Below, piece after piece: positions 48,426-56,023 of a stretch of 64,000 bases of DNA. Position numbers and translations under genes: made by a program. The notes under the pieces were generated by a model, which worked only from the letters and a program-made list of their open reading frames with translations, searched no databases and was not told the DNA's origin. Origin of the DNA: Streptomyces sp. HUAS YS2 (lineage in GTDB: Bacteria > Actinomycetota > Actinomycetes > Streptomycetales > Streptomycetaceae); assembly GCF_033343995.1 (NCBI RefSeq), contig NZ_CP137573.1:4683001-4747000 (forward strand), in the 5' to 3' direction. Numbering within the stretch: position 1 is the first letter of the stretch; each line of letters starts with the position of its first letter.

Positions 48426-48943
48426 GCGGACTGCTCGCGGACGTCCACGAGAGTGCCGCCCGCGTGCGCGACCAGCGTCTTGGGCTCCATCGGGAACACC
48501 GTGTGCGGGGTGCCCGCCGCCGCCCACACCACGTCGTGGTCGAGCAGGCCGCGGTCGGCCAGGACGCGGGTCGTGGTGCGGTGCCCGAAGGGCGGGACGC
48601 CGCCGATCGCGTACCCGGTGGTCTCCCGGACCACCGCCGCGTCGGCGCGGGTCACCTTGTCCGCGCCCAGCTCCGCCCGTACCCGCTCCAGATCGACCCG
48701 CGACGAGCCGTCCATCAGCACCAGCACCGGCACCCCTCCCCCAAACTCTCGGCTCCGCTCGAGCAGGGGGGACCCCCATGCCGCGAAGATCAGCGACTTC
48801 ACGATCTCGGAGACGTCGCAGCCGATGGCCGCCGCGGCCTCGGCGGCGGTGCGGGTGGCGTCCGGGAAGCGGCGAACCTCGACGTCGAGGCCGAGTTCCA
48901 GGAGCGCGGCGGCGAACCGGGGATGAGCGAGTGATTCGGTCAT
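48422..48943 (-). CDS. YbaK/EbsC-family aminoacyl-tRNA deacylase with in-frame repeat insertion
   Basis: 173 aa from ATG at 48943 (MTESLAHPRF). YbaK/ProX-like domains hydrolyse mischarged tRNAs such as Cys-tRNA-Pro. Core motifs: TAAEAAAAIGCDVSEIVKSLIFAA, VPVLVLMDGSSRVDLERVRAELGADKVTRADAAVVRETTGYAIGGVPPFGH and AAAGTPHTVFPMEPKTLVAHAGG. Between SLIFAA and VPVLVLMDG, where relatives have only a few residues, this protein carries about 14 extra residues (57-70, GSPLLERSREFGGG) encoded by a dispersed Streptomyces repeat. The insert sits in a loop between strands and may be tolerated. The DMT transporter gene overlaps its stop. Confidence 0.87.
   Translation of the reverse strand: MTESLAHPRFAAALLELGLDVEVRRFPDATRTAAEAAAAIGCDVSEIVKSLIFAAWGSPLLERSREFGGGVPVLVLMDGSSRVDLERVRAELGADKVTRADAAVVRETTGYAIGGVPPFGHRTTTRVLADRGLLDHDVVWAAAGTPHTVFPMEPKTLVAHAGGTLVDVREQSA
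48731..48782. repeat. Dispersed Streptomyces repeat, copy inside the ybaK-type gene
   Basis: The segment contains CTCCCCCAAACTCTCGGCTC then CGCTCGAGCAGGGGGGACCCCC. It is nearly identical to the segment starting at 61648 (CTCCCCCGAGCTCTCGGCTT, CGCTCGAGCAGGGGACCCC). It lies in frame within a coding sequence. Confidence 0.8.
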
Positions 48944-49016
48944 GGCCCGCACGCTAGCGGTAGCTGTACGGGCCATGCGAACCGCTTTCGCCCGGCGGGA
49001 GCCACCGGGCGGACCA

Positions 49017-50645
49017 CTACCGCGCGTTGAGCACCTTCGCGACCACCGGGCCCGCCGCGTCGCCGCCGTGGCCGCCGGACTGCACGACCGCCGCGGCGGC
49101 GAGGTCGCCCGCGTAGCCGGTGAACCAGCTGTTGGACGTGGCCTGGTCGTCGACCTCCGCCGAGCCGGTCTTCGCGCCCTTGTCGCCGCGCACCGACAGC
49201 ATCGCGTTCGCGGCCGTGCCGCTTACCGCCGTGCGCCGCATCATCGCGCGCAGCTGCTGGGCGACGGAGTCCGGCAGGGAGCGGGCCGCCTTGGCGATCG
49301 GCCGGTCGTCCAGGTCCTTCGCGACGAGGATCGGCTGCTTGAACGTGCCGTGCTTCGCGGTCGCGGTGATGGACGCGATGTTGAGCACGTTCATCTGCAC
49401 CGTGCCCTGCCCGATGTACTGCGCGGCGGCCTCGCCGCCCGTCGCCTCGGGGATCGAGCCGTCGAAGGACGGGATGCCGGTCTGCCAGTCCAGCCCGATC
49501 CCGAAGACGTCCCGCGCCACCTTGCCGAGCGCCGCGTCGTCCTTGGTGTCGTCGATCAGCTTGATGAAGGCCGTGTTGCAGGACCGCGCGAAGCTCTCGC
49601 CGAAGGACTTCCCGTTCAGCTCGAAGTTCTTCAGGTTGTGGAAACTCCGCCCCTGGTACATCACGTTCCTCGGGCACTCGGCGACCCGGTCGGCCCCGAC
49701 CAGCCCCTTCTCCAGGAGCAGCGCCGCGGTGGCGATCTTCAGCGTGGAGCCGGGGGCCTGCTTGCCGAGGAACGCCGAGTTGAAGCCGGCCGCCGGGCTG
49801 TTCGCGACCGCGCGGACCTCGCCGGTCGACGGCTTGACGGCGACCACCGAGGCCTGTCCGTACTGCTTCACCGCCCGCTCGGCAGCCGCCTGCACATCCG
49901 CGTCGATCGTGGTCTCCAGCGTGCCGGGCTCGCCCTTGACCAGCGTGAACAGGGTGCTGTCCGGGACGTTGGCGTCGCTCGACTCCAGCACGGTCTCGAT
50001 GCCGGCCTTGCCGCCCGTCCTGGCCCCGTACTTCTTCCGCAGCTCGTCCAGGACCGGGCCGAGCGAGGGGTACTTCTCCTTCGTCAGCTCCCGGCCCTTG
50101 TGGTCGACGGCCTTGATGGCGGCGGTCTTCGCGGCGCCGGTCCGCAGGGTCGTCGTCTTCGTCAGCCGCGGGTGGACGACGGACGGCTTCCAGTCGACCA
50201 GCGGCCGCCCGGTGCTCGCCCCGCGCACCACGGTGAGTTCGGAGGTGTACGTCCAGGGCTTGGAGGTCCCCTCGTACGTCACCGTCGCGTTCACCGTGAA
50301 CGGCACCTTCGTCCCGTCGGGCGTGCCGGCGGTGATGACGGCCTTCGACACCCCGGCGCCGGCCGCGTATCCGGCGATGACCGGTCCCGCGTCCACGGGG
50401 TTGTTGGTCAACTGGGCCGCCTCGTCGGACGAGCCGGCGGCCCAGGCCGCCAGGAACTTCTTCGAGGTCTCCTCGACCTCCTCCGGCCTGACCGGCCCGG
50501 TCGGGTTCCGCGCGGAATCGGACATGGGTCCGACCCCGGCACCTCCGCTGATCCCCTGCCAGAGGTTGTAACCCCCGTACCCGACCCCACCCGCCACGAC
50601 GACGAACACGCCGCCGACGATCGCGACTTTGACTCCACCGCGCAT
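49017..50645 (-). CDS. Penicillin-binding protein, class B-type transpeptidase
   Basis: 542 aa. One N-terminal membrane anchor (VKVAIVGGVFVVVAGGVGYGGYNL) is followed by an NTF2-like MecA_N domain (about 55-150, EEVEETSKKFLAAWAAGSSDEAAQLTNNP), a dimerisation/linker region and a transpeptidase domain. The three active-site motifs are intact: S300-T-L-K (PGSTLKIAT), S355-C-N (ARSCNTAF) and K492-T-G (GAKTGSAEV). It cross-links peptidoglycan outside the membrane. Domain order resembles the MecA_N-containing PBPs common in Streptomyces, which are often several per genome; a low-affinity or sporulation-specific role cannot be decided. A 20-bp perfect palindrome lies 27 bp upstream of the start. Confidence 0.92.
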   Translation of the reverse strand: MRGGVKVAIVGGVFVVVAGGVGYGGYNLWQGISGGAGVGPMSDSARNPTGPVRPEEVEETSKKFLAAWAAGSSDEAAQLTNNPVDAGPVIAGYAAGAGVSKAVITAGTPDGTKVPFTVNATVTYEGTSKPWTYTSELTVVRGASTGRPLVDWKPSVVHPRLTKTTTLRTGAAKTAAIKAVDHKGRELTKEKYPSLGPVLDELRKKYGARTGGKAGIETVLESSDANVPDSTLFTLVKGEPGTLETTIDADVQAAAERAVKQYGQASVVAVKPSTGEVRAVANSPAAGFNSAFLGKQAPGSTLKIATAALLLEKGLVGADRVAECPRNVMYQGRSFHNLKNFELNGKSFGESFARSCNTAFIKLIDDTKDDAALGKVARDVFGIGLDWQTGIPSFDGSIPEATGGEAAAQYIGQGTVQMNVLNIASITATAKHGTFKQPILVAKDLDDRPIAKAARSLPDSVAQQLRAMMRRTAVSGTAANAMLSVRGDKGAKTGSAEVDDQATSNSWFTGYAGDLAAAAVVQSGGHGGDAAGPVVAKVLNAR

Positions 50646-50671
50646 CCCTGTGGTCCCCTCCCCAGGCGCTT

Positions 50672-50691
50672 CGCTTGAACATGTTCAAGCG
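50672..50691 (-). promoter_or_regulatory. 20-bp perfect palindrome upstream of the PBP gene
   Basis: CGCTTGAACATGTTCAAGCG is its own reverse complement and lies 27-46 bp before the PBP start. It probably binds a dimeric repressor, for instance a TetR- or GntR-type protein. It does not fit the SOS box, whose half-sites GAAC/GTTC are separated by four bases instead of two. Confidence 0.55.
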
Positions 50692-50768
50692 CATGGACAG
50701 GGGCACCCTACGTCAACGGTGGGACAGGAGTGACGGTTGTTATACGAGTGTGTTCCCACTCGGGCCGG

Positions 50769-53327
50769 CTACCCTAGCCAGCGGAGGCTGGCCGCCCGCG
50801 CGCCGCGAGGGTTCTCCTCGTCGGGGTAGAACGCCACCCACACCCCACTGGCGAGGTAGGGCCATTCCGCGTCCGTCAGCAGGTCGTTGAGATGGAAGAA
50901 GTAATCCCGACCCCACGAACGTGCGAACCCGAAGAGTTTGTCCCCCGGAATGTTGGTGACTCGCCCGACTCTACGGTTCAGCAACTCGGGGTCCAACGAC
51001 CTCAGCCTGTCTCGCAGCCTGGCCGCGAAACTCTCCAGGTTCGATAGCAGGAAGTCCTCGTCGAGTGTTCGGATCAGGTCCTCGCACATGTCCACCAGCT
51101 GTACGACTCGGTCGGCCGCCTCACCCGTCAGCATCTCGATCCGCCCCGAGTCGACCAGGTCTGCCGCCTGTTCGACGATCTCGACCGACGTGCCGTACTC
51201 CAGGATCGCCGTGCGTTTCTGCATCGCGTAGACCGCCGCCCGCAGTCCCATCGCCATGGCAATCGTCCCCTCGTACCGGTCGGGCCGCAGGGAGACGGCG
51301 TGGGAGGCGCTGGAAAGGGCGGAGTCGAAGTCCCCTAGCGTGAGATGTGCCCAGGCGATCTGGTTGACCACCAGCGGCGGGACCTCGGCAGCCACCGCGC
51401 ATTGCTGGAGCAGCTTCAGTCCCAGGGCCACGTCCACGGCCTCGTCGACCAGGAACGATCCATAGAGGTACTTCAGCGTGGTCGAGTCTGGCGCCAGTTC
51501 GTGTGCCCGCTCGTAGGCGGCGAGTGCGGCCACGTGATCACGTCGCGCGGCTTGTACGTATGCCTCGACCCGCCAGGACTCGTGGTAGCCGGGCGAGAGC
51601 TTCTGAGCCTCTCGACAGGTCACGAGAGCCGCATCGGACTCACCGCGCTCGTGACTGCGCAGTGCCTCCCGCAACAGCCTGGCCGTGCTGAAGTCCCCGG
51701 GTCCCTTGATGTCGAGCGTCTTGGGATCATAGGGCGAGGCCGTACTCTCCGCCTGCAGCTTTACCCCGAGGTCAGCGAGCCTGCGGCTTCGCCCCTCGAA
51801 CAGCTCCCGGTCCAGCGCATCGAGTGCGTGGCGCTTGTCCAGGTACTGCTTTCCGAAGTCGGTGAGTTGATAGGTCGTCTCCGAGCTCTGGTCCATCGAA
51901 GCGCCTTGCATCTGGACGAAGTTCGTCGTTATGAGCTCAAGCAGGCTCGACTGGATGTCGTTCGCCGAGTAGTCGTTCAGGAACGCGAGCTCCGCCTGAC
52001 TCTTGCGGCCGGGTAGTGCCTGCATCGACCGGAGGACCGCCCGGGCCTGTTCGGCCAGGTGCCCGTAGACGTTGGACATGCAGAAGTCCAGGAGGAGATC
52101 GTTCTCCTGGAGCAGTTCCTCCGGGCGCCTTCCGGCTTGAATCCCGGCGACGAACCATCTGATGTACGCAGGGTGCCCCTTCATCGCGGCGACCATGTGC
52201 GCGATCGCCGGCGGTTGAAGCCCTTGCAGGGCCTCGACGTTACGCACGCGCGCCAACTTTCGGAGCAGCTTTGTAGAGTCCTCGTTGGACAGTGGGGCGA
52301 GCGCCACCGGGTTCTCGATGCCCAGTCCGATGCGACTGGTGATGATGACTTTGCTGCCCATGGGCAGGTCGAGAAGGAACTCGCGGAGCCGCTGATCGAG
52401 GACGGTCTCCATGTTGTCGAGGATCAGCAGCACCTTGAAATGCTCCAGATACGACAGGACCTCGGCGACGGGATCCGCAGATGCCCTGGCGGTCGAGCCG
52501 CCGAGCTGCTCGGCCGCCGAGGCGAACAGGCCGAGTGACGTCTCGATCGCCCCGCTGATCCGCTGGATCTCGTTGACGGTGAGAATCGTCGCCTTGGCCG
52601 TAACCCAGACGAGGGCTTCGAACGGGTTCTTGGGGTCGTCGAGCAGCTCGTACGCCGCCTTGAGCGCGATCGACGTCTTACCGATCCCGCCGTCGCCCAG
52701 GATCGAGACCACTGGGTAGGCGCCCTTGATCGCCTTCTTGATCCGGTCCAGCTCAGTGCGCCGACCGAAGAAGCCCGTCTCGTCGAACTCCGGAGCGGGC
52801 AGATTGTGCTGTGGGGCGTTGTCGGGATCGGCGACCAGGCTGATGGTCAGGCCGAGTACGTACGCCGGGTTGTCTTCCAGCTTTCCGAGAGTCTTGCCCA
52901 GGGTGCTCCAGTGCGCCGGGGACTCCGCGTAACAGGCGCGCGCGACGTCGTGAACGGCGGCGAGGTCGTCGATCTCCATGGGGCGCGTGTGCGCGACGCG
53001 GTTCCTGACCTGTGTGAGCTTGCCGACCATGGGGGCGAAGCCACGCAGGGACTCTTGCATGTCCTCGGGAAGGCGTTGCTTGATTCCCGCCAGGACCTCG
53101 TAGGCGTCCGCAAAATCCAGGTACGGGATGAGCGCGTGCAGGTTGGGCGCGCTCTGCGCCCCCGACTCCCTCTCCAGCCGGCCGACGGCGCGTTCGTACC
53201 GTTCCGCGCTGAGCAGCGTGGGCCCGTCGTCCTCGGGGCCGCACGCCTCCAGGATGGAGCTTCGGAGATCCCCCTCCATGGCTGAGAGCAAGGCGAAGCA
53301 GGTGAGACGCGTGGCGCTTGAGCTCAT
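50769..53327 (-). CDS. HEPN-STAND(NB-ARC)-TPR-cold-shock-domain protein, NLR-like
   Basis: 852 aa. Residues 1-140 are helical with VRNRVAH (R108-N109-x3-H113), the R-N-x3-H motif of HEPN RNase-like domains. FFGRRTELDRIKKAI (187-200) starts an NB-ARC NTPase: Walker A GDGGIGKTS (211-219), Walker B LLILDNME (300-307), sensor VIITSRIG (327-334), GHPAYIRWF (384-392). A winged-helix-like region (about 420-500) and TPR-like helices (about 555-690) follow. Residues 786-852 form a cold-shock domain: VGRVTNIPGDKLFGFARSWG with RNP1-like KLFGFAR and RNP2-like YFFHL, then a closing GARAASLRWL strand. STAND proteins oligomerise on ligand binding; this layout suggests an RNA- or ssDNA-sensing immune or stress switch with a nuclease effector. 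The combination is an inference; A/T-ending codons are slightly more frequent than nearby. Confidence 0.82.
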   Translation of the reverse strand: MSSSATRLTCFALLSAMEGDLRSSILEACGPEDDGPTLLSAERYERAVGRLERESGAQSAPNLHALIPYLDFADAYEVLAGIKQRLPEDMQESLRGFAPMVGKLTQVRNRVAHTRPMEIDDLAAVHDVARACYAESPAHWSTLGKTLGKLEDNPAYVLGLTISLVADPDNAPQHNLPAPEFDETGFFGRRTELDRIKKAIKGAYPVVSILGDGGIGKTSIALKAAYELLDDPKNPFEALVWVTAKATILTVNEIQRISGAIETSLGLFASAAEQLGGSTARASADPVAEVLSYLEHFKVLLILDNMETVLDQRLREFLLDLPMGSKVIITSRIGLGIENPVALAPLSNEDSTKLLRKLARVRNVEALQGLQPPAIAHMVAAMKGHPAYIRWFVAGIQAGRRPEELLQENDLLLDFCMSNVYGHLAEQARAVLRSMQALPGRKSQAELAFLNDYSANDIQSSLLELITTNFVQMQGASMDQSSETTYQLTDFGKQYLDKRHALDALDRELFEGRSRRLADLGVKLQAESTASPYDPKTLDIKGPGDFSTARLLREALRSHERGESDAALVTCREAQKLSPGYHESWRVEAYVQAARRDHVAALAAYERAHELAPDSTTLKYLYGSFLVDEAVDVALGLKLLQQCAVAAEVPPLVVNQIAWAHLTLGDFDSALSSASHAVSLRPDRYEGTIAMAMGLRAAVYAMQKRTAILEYGTSVEIVEQAADLVDSGRIEMLTGEAADRVVQLVDMCEDLIRTLDEDFLLSNLESFAARLRDRLRSLDPELLNRRVGRVTNIPGDKLFGFARSWGRDYFFHLNDLLTDAEWPYLASGVWVAFYPDEENPRGARAASLRWLG

Positions 53328-53733
53328 GGAACCCCCCGGTCCGAAGAGAGCGACGAGCGTTTTAGTCTAAGTGACTATTTGTGACGTGTATCACCCTTCG
53401 GTGGGTGAGGCTGAAAACCGCGCCTGGCGGCAGCCGCGCTCGGATGTCTAGCCGCAACCTGCTGGCCGCTCTTGGGTGGGGCGGGACGCAAGCTTCGGGG
53501 CAGCGATGGGTTGTGGCAGGGCGGCTCGAAGTATCCGAGTTGATGACGACCGCGAGAGTGGCGGAGCCGGGAGCGCGGTGTGGCGAACAGTGGCGATTAG
53601 TGGATCTCGTGCTGGGCGGTGCCAGCGCGCCGATAGGTTGCGAGACGCCCGATGGTCTCTCTCAGGAGTGCCTGCCTGAACAGGGGTAGGTCCCAACCGG
53701 GTTGGGAAGTCGAGAGACGGGAGTTCGGGCCGG
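53328..53733. other. Upstream region of the STAND gene
   Basis: 406 bp. The part next to the STAND start is AT-rich (GTTTTAGTCTAAGTGACTAT near 53358-53377) and likely its promoter; GGGGGG precedes the ATG. The rest has no supported gene, although several frames stay open without family similarity. Confidence 0.45.
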
Positions 53734-53859
53734 ATGGAGCGATCGACGAAACGGAAGGGGTCCCGCAAGCGGCCCCAGCGGCAGGACTGGGTGCAGTTGG
53801 CGGCGCTGATCCTCACGGCGATCACTGCCATCGCGGGGTGCGTCGAACACTTCGTGTGA
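53734..53859 (+). CDS. Small predicted membrane protein
   Basis: 41 aa from ATG at 53734, with GGGAG about 10 nt upstream. A strongly basic start (MERSTKRKGSRKRPQRQDW) is followed by one hydrophobic helix (VQLAALILTAITAIAGCVEHFV), an inside-positive single-span membrane peptide. Its composition and KRKxxRKRPxRQDWxQL pattern resemble small Streptomyces orphan proteins. It is divergent from the STAND gene and has its own terminator. It could be an unrelated small protein or an accessory of the neighbouring system; neither is shown. Confidence 0.5.
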   Translation: MERSTKRKGSRKRPQRQDWVQLAALILTAITAIAGCVEHFV

Positions 53860-53899
53860 CGCAACGGTGGCGATCCGGACGGCTGGTCGGGTGACGAGT

Positions 53900-53930
53900 G
53901 GGCCCGGCCGATGAGTGCTCGGCCGGGCCC
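53900..53930 (+). terminator. Terminator of the 41-aa membrane protein gene
   Basis: GGGCCCGGCCGA (53900-53911) pairs perfectly with TCGGCCGGGCCC (53919-53930) around a 7-nt loop, 40 bp after the stop. Confidence 0.7.
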
Positions 53931-53948
53931 GCTATGCCCCGCGTGCGG

Positions 53949-53980
53949 GCCTGGCTTCGGGGTGCATCCCGAAGCCGGGC
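53949..53980. terminator. Second hairpin downstream
   Basis: GCCTGGCTTCGGG (53949-53961) pairs with CCCGAAGCCGGGC (53968-53980) over 13 bp with one G-U pair and a 6-nt loop. It may be a backup terminator. Confidence 0.5.
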
Positions 53981-54240
53981 TCGGCGCGCGCGGGGAGGCG
54001 GAGGGGTGCGTTCCCCTCGTTAAGGGCCGTCGCCAGACGAGGTAACCGCAGCAGCCGTCTTTCATCAAGCAACCGCAGCCGGGGCAGGGCGTTTTACCCG
54101 TTTTGCCAATGGCGAATGACCATGGTTATGGGTGGCGTTGGCCGGTGGCGAAAAACGGAGGTGCAGGTAGCGAGCTTTCGGGGGTGGCGAATCCTGGCGT
54201 TTGGCAATACCAAGATCGCGACCCCCAGTGAAGCGCCGCG

Positions 54241-55971
54241 CTACACCCAGGTGTCCAGCCACATCCTGTTCCGCCAGGACTCCATCGGGATCGCCTCGCC
54301 CGTGTACAGCGGCCAGAAGTAGATGAAGTTCCAGATGATGAGGAGGACCAGGACGCCCGCGGCGACCGCGCCGATGGTGCGGCGGCGTTCGGTGGAGCCC
54401 GGCGGGCCCAGGATCGCGCCGATCATCATCGTGACCGCGAGACAGAGGAAGGGGACGAAGACGACCGCGTAGAAGAGGAAGATCGTGCGTTCCTGGTAGA
54501 AGAACCAGGGCAGCCAGCCCGCCGCCACGCCGCAGGCGATCGCGCCGGCCCGCCAGTCGCGGCGGAAGAACCAGCGCCACAGGACGTACAGCAGCGCGAA
54601 GCAGGCCGCCCACCACAGCAGCGGGGTGCCGAGGGCGAGGACCTCGCGGGCGCACTTCTCCGTGACGTCGGCCGGGCAGCCGTCCTTGCCGGCGGCCGGG
54701 TCCTCGTAGAAGTACGAGACCGGGCGGCCCAGGACGATCCAGCTCCACGGGTTCGACTGGTACGTGTGGCCCGAGGTCAGGCTCACGTGGAAGTTGTAGA
54801 CCTCCACCTCGTAGTGCCACAGGCTGCGCAGCCAGTCCGGCAGCCAGGACCAGAAGCCGGCGCCGGTCGTCCGGTCCTGCTCGGCCGCCCAGTCGCGGAA
54901 GTAGCCCTTGTCCGAGGCGATCCAGCCCGTCCAGGAGGCGATGTAGGTGGCGATGGCGACCGGGACCAGGGAGACGAAGGCCGGGAGCAGGTCCTTCTTC
55001 AGGACCGCCGTGTACGGGTGGACCGCGCCGGCCGTCTTCCGGGCGCCCACGTCCCACAGGACCGTGAGCAGGCCGAACGCCGCCAGGATGTACAGGCCGT
55101 TCCACTTCGTGGCGAACGCCAGGCCCAGCATCAGCCCCGCCGCCAGGCGCCACGGACGCCAGCCGAGCCGCAGGCCCTCCGCCACCGCCGCGTCCGGCCG
55201 CAGCACGCCCTCGTCGTCCTCCGGGAGCGCCGCCGCGAGCCGCCGTCTCGCCCAGTCGCGGTCGATCAGCAGACAGCCGAACGCGCCGACCACGAAGAAC
55301 ATCAGCACCTGGTCGAGCAGCGCCGTCCGGCTCATCACGAAGTGCAGGCCGTCCACCATGAGCAGCGTCCCCGCGAGACAGCCGAGGAACGTCGAGCGGA
55401 AGAGCCGCCGGCCGATGCGGCACAGCATCAGGACCGACAGCGTGCCGAGCACGGCGACCATGAACCGCCAGCCGAAGGGCGTGAAGCCGAAGATCTGCTC
55501 GCCCAGGCCGATGACCCACTTGCCGACCGGCGGGTGCACCACGTACCCCGGCTCCACCGGCACCGTGACCGCGTCCGGGTTCGCCAGGATCGACTTGTCG
55601 ATGTCCTTCGGCCAGGAGCCCTCGTAGCCCTGCTTGATCAGGGCCCAGGCGTCCTTCGCGTAGTACGTCTCGTCGAATATCACCGCCTTGGGCTGCCCCA
55701 GGTGCCAGAACCGCAGCAGCCCGGCGACCAGCGCGACCAGCAGCGGGCCGCCCCAGGCCGCCCAGCGCGACATCCGGTCCACCGCACCCCGCGACATGCC
55801 GAGCAGCGAGGTGGCCCCCGACGACGGCCGCACGTACGGCGGCACCAGCCGTTCCCGCAGCCCGGTCCGCGCCGGGGCCACATAGCCGAACCGGCGCAGT
55901 CGCTGCTGCCACGAGGGCGGGTCCTGCCCGGCGTCCTGACCCTGCTGGGGGTGTGGTGCGGTACTGGTCAC
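54241..55971 (-). CDS. pmt: Protein O-mannosyltransferase (Pmt/GT39)
   Basis: 576 aa from GTG at 55971. It transfers mannose from polyprenyl-phosphate mannose to Ser/Thr of secreted proteins. About eleven membrane segments; the first loop has the catalytic DE motif in AVIFDETYYAKDAWALIKQGYEG, and the conserved VHPPVGKWVIGLGEQIFG follows. LHFVMSRTALLDQVLMFF, FATKWNGLYILAAFGLL and YQSNPWSWIVLGRPVSYFYED are GT39 hallmarks, and the end YTGEAIPMESWRNRMWLDTWV is family-typical. In Streptomyces Pmt glycosylates lipoproteins and the phage receptor. It is divergent from rsmI with 52 bp between starts, as in M. tuberculosis (Rv1002c/Rv1003). Confidence 0.94.
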   Translation of the reverse strand: MTSTAPHPQQGQDAGQDPPSWQQRLRRFGYVAPARTGLRERLVPPYVRPSSGATSLLGMSRGAVDRMSRWAAWGGPLLVALVAGLLRFWHLGQPKAVIFDETYYAKDAWALIKQGYEGSWPKDIDKSILANPDAVTVPVEPGYVVHPPVGKWVIGLGEQIFGFTPFGWRFMVAVLGTLSVLMLCRIGRRLFRSTFLGCLAGTLLMVDGLHFVMSRTALLDQVLMFFVVGAFGCLLIDRDWARRRLAAALPEDDEGVLRPDAAVAEGLRLGWRPWRLAAGLMLGLAFATKWNGLYILAAFGLLTVLWDVGARKTAGAVHPYTAVLKKDLLPAFVSLVPVAIATYIASWTGWIASDKGYFRDWAAEQDRTTGAGFWSWLPDWLRSLWHYEVEVYNFHVSLTSGHTYQSNPWSWIVLGRPVSYFYEDPAAGKDGCPADVTEKCAREVLALGTPLLWWAACFALLYVLWRWFFRRDWRAGAIACGVAAGWLPWFFYQERTIFLFYAVVFVPFLCLAVTMMIGAILGPPGSTERRRTIGAVAAGVLVLLIIWNFIYFWPLYTGEAIPMESWRNRMWLDTWV

Positions 55972-56023
55972 CGCGCCATCGTAGGGAACGCGCCTGTGCG
56001 AGTCGCCCGTCCGGGCTGCGAGG

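Larger units (their letters stand above)
53860..54240. other. Non-coding stretch with two hairpins
   Basis: 381 bp between the 41-aa gene and the mannosyltransferase stop. It holds two hairpins (listed separately) and, from 54105 to 54200, three copies of TGGCGAA (54110, 54146, 54185) in an AT-richer stretch. No gene is supported. Confidence 0.5.

Noticed and set aside
50672..50691. SOS (LexA) box
   Set aside because: GAAC and GTTC are separated by two bases, while the actinobacterial SOS box needs four.
53448..54068. A 206-codon open frame on the minus strand upstream of the STAND gene
   Set aside because: No recognisable motif, no ribosome site, and it crosses the terminator hairpins and the 41-aa gene.
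54105..54200. CRISPR-like or iteron-like array (TGGCGAA repeats)
   Set aside because: Only three 7-mers with irregular spacing (36 and 39 bp) and no conserved unit around them; no Cas or replication genes nearby.
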